Assembly: GCF_034190915.1 (NCBI RefSeq) | Contig: NW_026947493.1 | Span: 41,472,501-41,536,500, forward strand | Source: Cavia porcellus | Taxonomy: Eukaryota > Chordata > Mammalia > Rodentia > Caviidae | Length of the DNA stretch: 64,000 bases | Direction of reading: 5' to 3' | Shown here: one piece after another, positions 57,873 to 64,000 of the stretch | How positions within the stretch are numbered: the stretch's first letter is position 1 | Layout: every line of letters begins with the position of its first letter | The notes under the pieces: generated by a model | The model's database searches: none | Told to the model about the DNA's origin: nothing | Seen by the model: only the letters and a program-made list of their open reading frames with translations | Translations under genes and position numbers: made by a program

Positions 57873-60390
57873 AAATTATATTGATTTTGTGTGTTGATTT
57901 TATATGTTATTACATTGTTGAATGTTGTTATTAATTCTAGGAATTTTGGTGGGATTTTTGCCACCTTGCATATAGAAGATCTTCTCTTTATTTTATTGAA
58001 AATAACTATAATTTCATTCTTTCCTTTCATATACACATATATTTTTTTTCTACTGCCACATTGCTCTGGCTAATGTTTCACGTATATTGAATTAAAGTGG
58101 TGATAGTGGATATTGTTCTCTTCTTCTTGATTTTAGAACAAAAGAATGGGTTTTCTCATAGATGACTCATAGTGGGTTTCATAGTGGGTTTCTCATAGAA
58201 GACTCATCACATTGAGAGATGGCCCTTCTGTATCTGTTTTCTTCAGGGTTTTTATTATCAATGGGTGTTGAGCTTTTTCTGTATATATTGAGATGATAGC
58301 AAGGTTTTTTTTTTATCATTCTGTTTATGTTATACATTACATTTATTATTTTTTATATGTTGCATCCTTGCATCCCTGGGATGAAGCCTACTTGTATGTA
58401 TCATTTTGATGATTTCTTACATTCTGTTTACCAGTATCTTGTGGAAAGAATTTATGTCTATGTTCATTAATGAGATTGTCCTTTGGTTCTCTTTTTGTTT
58501 CAATCTTTGCCTGGTTTTATAATTAGATCAATTCTGGCTTCCATAATAACTTTGGTAGTGCCTTCCCTTCCATTTCATTAAAGAATTTGAGGAGTGTTGA
58601 TATTAGATCTTCTATGAATTATTTGAAGAATTCAGCAGTGAATCCATCCAGACCTGGGCTTTTCTTAATTGTTAGGGTTTTTTTTATTATTGCTGGTATA
58701 CTCATTGTTCTTTTTTGGATTAGTCGGGGTTTTTAAAGCTTCTTGTTCAATTTTGGTAATTCACATGTACATAAGAAACTATCCATTTCTTCTTAACTCT
58801 CAACTTCTTGGAGCACAGGTTTTTAAAGTAGTTGCTAATAATCTGAATTTCATCAGCGTCCATCTTGACTTCACCTTATGCACTTCTAATCACATAGAGA
58901 CTTCCCCTTTTTCCAGAAGATTGCTTAAGGGTTTGTCTATTTTTTATTCTTCCAATTAACTAGCTCTTAGATTCATTGATTCTATTTACTACTTTTTAGT
59001 TTCAAGTTCATTAATTTCTGCCCTGGTATTTATAATTCTCTTCCTTGTACTCAATTTGGATTTGGATTGTTCTTGTTTTTCTAGGAACTTGAGGTGCACG
59101 ATTAGGTGATATTTTGAATTTGCTGTTTTTCTGATGTGAGCATACATTCCTATAAGCTTTTCTTTTAGGACTGCTCTCATTGTGTCACATAGAAGCTGGC
59201 ATGTCATTATCATTTGATTCTAGGAACAAACTAATTTCTTCCTCAATTTCTGTGACACACTGATTATTCAAGAGTGTGTTATCTAATTTCTATATATTTT
59301 TATATTTTCTGTGGTCTGTTTTGCTATTGATTTCATTGCATTGAGATGTCATTGCATTATGATCTGAAAATATGTATAATTTTGATTCCTTTGAATTTAT
59401 TTAACTATACTTTTTTACTAGCATTTAGTCTATTTTGGAAAAAGTTCCATGGGCAGCTGAGAATATATATTCTGTTGTTGTTGTTGTATAGAACATCGTA
59501 TAGATTTCTACTATTTATTTGAAAATATGGTTTAACTCTAATGTCTCTCAGTTCATTTGTTTTGTCTAGTTGACATATTTGTGACAGTGAGGTATTGAGT
59601 TCTCCAAAATAATTGTGTTGATACTTATGTGATATTTTTGACTAGTAGTGATTATTTTATAGAGTTGAGTATATCATTGGTGCATTTTTATTTATATTTT
59701 ATCTTTTTCTGTTGAATTTTTCTCTTAACCTAGATGTTGTAACCTTCTTTGCTGCTTTTGATCAGTTTTGGCTTGAAATGTACATTATCTGAAAGCAGGG
59801 TAGCTAATTCTTCTTCTTTTGGGGTTTCTGTTGTAGGCAATATTGTTTTTCCCTTTTTGATTTCTAGCCCATGAATTTCCTTTGGGTTTAAATGTGTTTC
59901 TTGTATAAGGCATATCATTTGATATTTTTTCTTGATCTATTTTTTCAGTCTGTGTCTTGATTGGAAAATTGAAGCCATTCACATTGAACATTGTTACTGA
60001 AAAGTATTGACACATTTCTGCATTATTTTTCTGTTGCTAAATTCCTTAATTTTCCCCTTGTACTTAACTGTTCACCTAGCCTGCTCTTTTTGTTCCCTTA
60101 GACCTTTTCCCTTTGTAAGCTTCATTTTGTATTTTTTGATATCCTAGAGAATGTTTTGCAATGCTCATTTGATGGTCTTGAATTTTTTAAAGTGTTCTTT
60201 GCTGAGGAAATCCCTTACTTCTCCATCAATTATAAATTAAAGTTTTGCAGGATGTATAAGTCTATGTTCAAAGTTATTTCCCTTCTTGGATTGAAACACT
60301 TCATTCTAAACTCTTCATACATTTAAGGTTTATGTTGAGAAGTCATCTATAAATCTAGTGGATTTACCTTTAAAAGTCACTCTGAAAGAT
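57873..60390 (-). pseudogene. L1 copy 2, 5' part (ORF2 N-terminus and ORF1 C-terminus)
   Basis: Antisense continuation of L1 copy 2. Reverse-transcriptase and endonuclease coding regions are readable in pieces, for example CLIQETHLNPKEIHGLEIKK at 59918-59730 and NVNGFNFPIKTQTEKI near 60010 in another frame, the L1 endonuclease N-terminus. ORF1 C-terminal sequence (antisense) follows at 60180-60390. Frameshifts and stops throughout. The copy should continue into a 5' part of ORF1 but is replaced by another ORF1 fragment at about 60391. Confidence 0.8.
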
Positions 60391-60707
60391 GGTTTTGCAG
60401 AGTACATCAATCTGGATTGAATATTGTTTTCTTTCAGGATTTGAAATATTTCACTCTAAGCTCTTCTTTACTTAAAGTTTTGTTTTGAGAAGTTTGGCAT
60501 GATTATGATAGGTTTCCTTTATATTTGATCTGTTTCATTTCTCCGATTGTTTTAACATTCTGTTCTTGTACTGAATTTCTGAGATCTCAATTATTATATG
60601 TCTGGGTGAAGATTTATTTTAGTTATGATGAATTGGGGTTCTGTATGCCTCATTTATCTATATATCAGATTCCTTTCACATGCTTGGAAATTTTTCTGCT
60701 ATTATTT
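60391..60707 (-). mobile_element. Extra L1 ORF1 C-terminal fragment
   Basis: The antisense block ggttttgcagagtacatcaa tctggattga … ctttcaggatttgaaat … ctctaagctcttctttactt repeats the ORF1 segment just passed at 60242-60345, and is closer to ORF1 of L1 copy 1 (7135-7400). Either ORF1 was partly duplicated in this copy or two L1s are joined here. It breaks off near 60707. Confidence 0.7.
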
Positions 60708-60768
60708 CTGGGATGGGGAAAGGAGGAAAAAAGAAGGGAAAAGAAAAAATATATAAATTTGGGTATGC

Positions 60769-60799
<31 letters not shown>

Positions 60800-61320
60800 G
60801 ATAGCTAAATTGACTACATTACTAATTTATTAGTTCTTGGAAAAGAATAGTTAATACTCATATAATTAGATCAATTTTGCATGTCTGTATCTGGTAATCA
60901 AGCAACTCTTTTGAAAATAACAATATGCAATATAACAACCATTGTTAAATTCCTATTATCTTATTTTAAAAGCCTATATGTTATTGTTTTGTGTGTGGTA
61001 GTGTTGTTTGTTTGTTGTATATTTTGGATTTACTGTTATGTTATTTTAAAATCCTTTATTGTGCTCATTGTTTTGTTTTCATTGGTTCTATTCTGTTCTG
61101 ATTTGTTTGATTTCTTACTATGCCTGAAGATATGGGCAGCTATTTTGAAAACAAAAGGCATTATGGTAACCATTGTTGATTTCCTATTATCTTCTTTTGT
61201 TGTTCTGTGTCACTTATACTCTTTTGTTTTAATTGGCTTTATTCTGTTTTGGTTTTTTTGTTGTTGTTGTTGTTGTTGTTTTGTTTTGTTTTATTCTCTT
61301 TAAAATAAAAATTCCAAAAA
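60708..61320 (+). mobile_element. Second copy of the nested element's 3' module
   Basis: After a purine-rich patch and a (TA)n palindrome (60766-60795), the sequence ggtaaccattgttgatttcc tattatctt … gtcacttatactcttttgtt matches 56520-56600 of the half-L1 (gtaatcatctttaatttcat attatctt … gacttatactgtttta). The module itself is duplicated here (about 60910 and 61145). It ends in a (GTT)n run and …ttaaaataaaaattcc. The 140-codon frame at 60881-61303 is a low-complexity by-product. Confidence 0.55.
61258..61292. repeat. (GTT)n microsatellite
   Basis: GTT units followed by gttttgtttt near the 3' end of the module described at 60708-61320. Confidence 0.9.
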
Positions 61321-63244
61321 ATCCCAAAAGAACAGTATTCAATAATACCATAGAGTTAAATGACTATTTAAGTACTCATAATACTTATTAGATATACTAG
61401 AAAGAATAAAAGGTGTGGGGACCTGGAGAATGACGAGAATTAGAATTTGGAAAATTAATCAGTGGAAGATGATAGAAGAGAAGGGTGAGATAAAGGATTC
61501 TATTTAGATATAAGAAGAAAGTAATACTATTGCATAACATTAACAGAAACAAGTGAGAAAAAGAAAAAAATGTGAAATAAAGAACTAAAGAAAAATCGGA
61601 AGGAAAAAACAAATTAAAAGAGAAAACATCCCAACTACCACATAAAAGGATGATGGAAAGTAAAGACATTTTTTTGAGTTAAAAAGTTCCTTTCTTTTTG
61701 AATGAGCAATTTCTGCCTCAAATCTAGTTTCTGAAATCAGTAAGTCACAATTTTACCCACCTAGCTTTATGACCTGTGGATTTGTGATGGTGTGTACCCA
61801 CTTTCTCCAGAGTTCCTTTGTCCATATGTCCCAGAATGTGGCAATTGTCCAAGGCAGCATGTGACCTTGCTCACAAACGAGGAAAGCAATTAAAACACTA
61901 GTCTCTGCTACTGTGAGGCAATGGATGTAAGGTTCAATCAGATTTCTGGACTTGATGAAGTCCTTTCACATCCAGCTGCCTCTGGAAAAAACACACCTGC
62001 TGGGCCTGATTTCCCAGACTGGATGCTAGGAACTGTGCTCTTTTTGGTCTGAATTTAAACTTCTCAAGTGGTCTATGTCTAGCCAGTGTCCTCTCCATGG
62101 CTGCCTCTCACCAGTTATTGTGGGAGAGTTAACATCAGAAACCCTGAAGTAGAGTTAATATGTATCAGTGTCCACTCCTTTCTAAAATGAAATCTGAATG
62201 AACATTCTCTAACAATATGCACTGCACTGGATTACTTTTGCAACTCCAGCCTATCAAGGAGTCATTTTTGTTGTAAAAATGAATGCTGTTTTGGTAGCTT
62301 ATGACAGTCATGAACTTTTCCGGGGGGCAGAACTCTTGGCCAGGTCTGTTATATATCCCTGGAGCTATTCATACTTTGGTATTTATCTTCTCTTTTGGGG
62401 GTACTGGCTTCATATATGATCAGATATGTTGGTTGGCTCGTGCTTCTGCTGCCCAGTACTAAAGGGAAACAACAAGGAGTGCTGGAGTTGCTGTGTTGCC
62501 ATGATGAGGGCATAGAATCCAAAAATTGGAGTTGGCCAGGGGTGAATGCTGCAAGGTGTCCGGTTCCTTGGTTTACACAGGAGCAGTTTCCTCTCAGTTT
62601 AGGGGCACTTAGAATGCATGAAGTACAACATGTGTTATAAAATATTATACAAGTACAAGTTACTGCTTTTTTTCTTGTAGTTCAAGAAGAAATAGATCTT
62701 TATGAATAGGGATGAAATTCATGAAATGTCGGAAAAAGTCAACCTAGCCTGGTTACTAAGGGAAATCAGAAAAATTTTAAAGAATATCTTCTTAAAACTG
62801 AATAATTTAAAGTTGTTAATTTAAAATGTAAGTTAAATTTTAATTGACAAAAATTTTAATTATAATTAAGGATTTGTTTCTTTTTTATCAGTCTTCTTTT
62901 AATCTTGTCCATTACCTATCTGAAATTTATTTAGTTTTGTAAAAAATGAACAATTTTTAATTATACTTATTTGGCTAGAGAAAGCATGGTGAACTCATCT
63001 TGCAAATGACCCATTTTCCTCAATCTTTTATGGAATTATATTGCCACTTAGAATATTGCATAGTAAAAGACCCTGAAAAATACTGTGGGATTGTAGACCA
63101 ACATGTAAAATGTAGACAGTACATGCAACATAACAGCACTGTTAAATCTAGAAATGAAAGGGCTTTCCATAGGTGGGGGGCTCTAGGATTGTACTGTCTC
63201 TGAGTCTATTGTCACACAAAACAATTTCCAGATTTTTGGTTTAA
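61321..63244. other. Unannotated sequence, possibly L1 5'-derived in part
   Basis: 61390-61680 is purine-rich and 61740-62640 is GC-richer, a contrast like that between an L1 ORF and its 5' UTR, but I could not align either to the L1s here. No exon is supported. Confidence 0.3.
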
Positions 63245-64000
63245 TTTTTTACTAGTACATTTTCTTTCCTTTTTTTCTGTTACTTTTTTTTTTTTTTTTT
63301 TTTTTTTGGTACCAGGGATCAAACTCATGACCAGGCAGGTGCTTATGCTACTGAGTTAAATCCAACCCCTTGTTAGTACGTTTTTAGTGCACAGTGAATA
63401 CATTCATCTTGTGGAATTGGTACATGTGTATGTCATATCCTCACATCCTACTCTTTGGATTTCTCCTTCCCTTCCTCTGTCTCCCTCCACTTCTAGACTT
63501 GTCTCCCATTTACATAAGATCTATCTCCCTAACTCCTATTATCCACTTTTTATTTTGATTTTAAGTAATCCATACTTTGGATTTCTCAGAAAAGAAAAAA
63601 TAATAATGTGATGTTGCAAGTCGTGTATATGATTTATTTCACTTTAGATTAAGGTATTGCAGCAGTTCCATTTTCTTTCAAATGACTCACATTTATACTC
63701 CTATATGGCAGAGTAGTATTGAATTGTGTATCGATACCATTTATTCTTTATCCAATTATCTGTTGATGTTCATATAGGCCTCTCCCAAGATTTTTGATTA
63801 TGGATTGTGTTATTATAAATATGGCCATGCATGTAATAATGATGTCTTTAGCTTTTTCAGGAAAGTAATTTCTATTTTTAGACTTTTAAAAAATCTCTAT
63901 ACTGATTTCCATGGTGATTATACTACTTCACATTTATAACAGTGTAGAAGAGTCTTGTTTTCCCACAGTAGCAATACTTAATGTTATTTGGTTTATTATT
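63245..64000 (-). mobile_element. L1 copy 3, 3' end, continuing past the window
   Basis: Antisense L1 3' UTR and ORF2 C-terminus. The block gtggaattggtacatg…tccttcccttcc matches the 3' UTR of copy 2 at about 52170-52250. Later …tatggcagagtagtattgaa ttgtgta and …gattatggattgtgttatta taaatat match the antisense ORF2 C-terminus. An ID SINE has inserted into its 3' end. The element is cut by the window edge. Confidence 0.8.
63263..63368 (-). mobile_element. ID-type SINE inside the 3' UTR of L1 copy 3
   Basis: A long T run (antisense A-tail) is followed by ggtaccagggatcaaactca tgaccaggcaggtgcttatg ctactgagttaaatccaacc. Imperfect flanking repeats ttactagtacatttt (about 63249-63263) and ttgttagtacgtttt (about 63369-63383) look like the target duplication and interrupt the L1 sequence. 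Confidence 0.8.

Noticed and set aside
60881..61303. 140-codon plus-strand frame rich in F, V, L and C
   Set aside because: The composition follows from a T/G-rich 3' retroposon region and a (GTT)n run. The apparent membrane protein is an artefact.

Overview
The window is AT-rich mammalian nuclear DNA with no host protein-coding gene, tRNA, rRNA or CRISPR array that I can support. It looks intergenic or deeply intronic. The organism is most likely a non-muroid rodent. Several short repeats are tRNA-derived ID-type SINEs, and at least three are ID joined to a B1 (7SL-derived) monomer. One copy (37840-37965) has the shortened ID of the dimeric SINE called B1-dID, known from squirrel-related and some other rodent lineages. 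I saw no muroid B2 or B4 elements. Ancient mammal-wide repeats (MIR, MLT1-type LTRs, Tigger and hAT MITEs, L1M 3' ends) fill much of the remainder.

Layout. 1-2750: unremarkable. 2763-8538: a complete but decayed minus-strand L1 with 5' UTR, ORF1, ORF2 and 3' UTR, bounded by an 11-bp target-site duplication. 8550-20500: old L1M, LTR, MIR and SINE pieces, an AT-only tract and microsatellites. 20690-21560 and 25500-27370: low-repeat stretches with homeodomain-like AT motifs, which are candidate conserved noncoding DNA. 23432-23969: a Tigger1/MER2-type DNA transposon with a GATA microsatellite inside it. 29094-29130: a perfect 17-bp hairpin. 29627-29972: a full-length Tigger-type MITE. 30990-40740: L1M, MIR, MITEs, a B1-dID, a 71-bp Z-DNA-type tract and an ERV LTR. 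41335-42100: a small CpG-rich islet. 43000-51612: hAT and MLT1-type repeats and a Tigger MITE split by a roughly 700-bp insertion.

The most interesting part is 52131-61320. A second minus-strand L1 is split at 53882/57873 by a plus-strand L1 derivative of about 4 kb. This insert has its own L1-like 5' UTR and ORF1 but only a stub of ORF2, and its 3' end is a tandem dimer in which each unit carries an AATAAA. The architecture is that of a half-L1 (HAL1-type) retroposon: it would have relied on enzymes from a complete L1 for mobility. A second copy of its 3' module lies at about 60890-61315. A third minus-strand L1, itself hit by an ID SINE, begins near 63245 and runs off the window. None of these elements looks intact.
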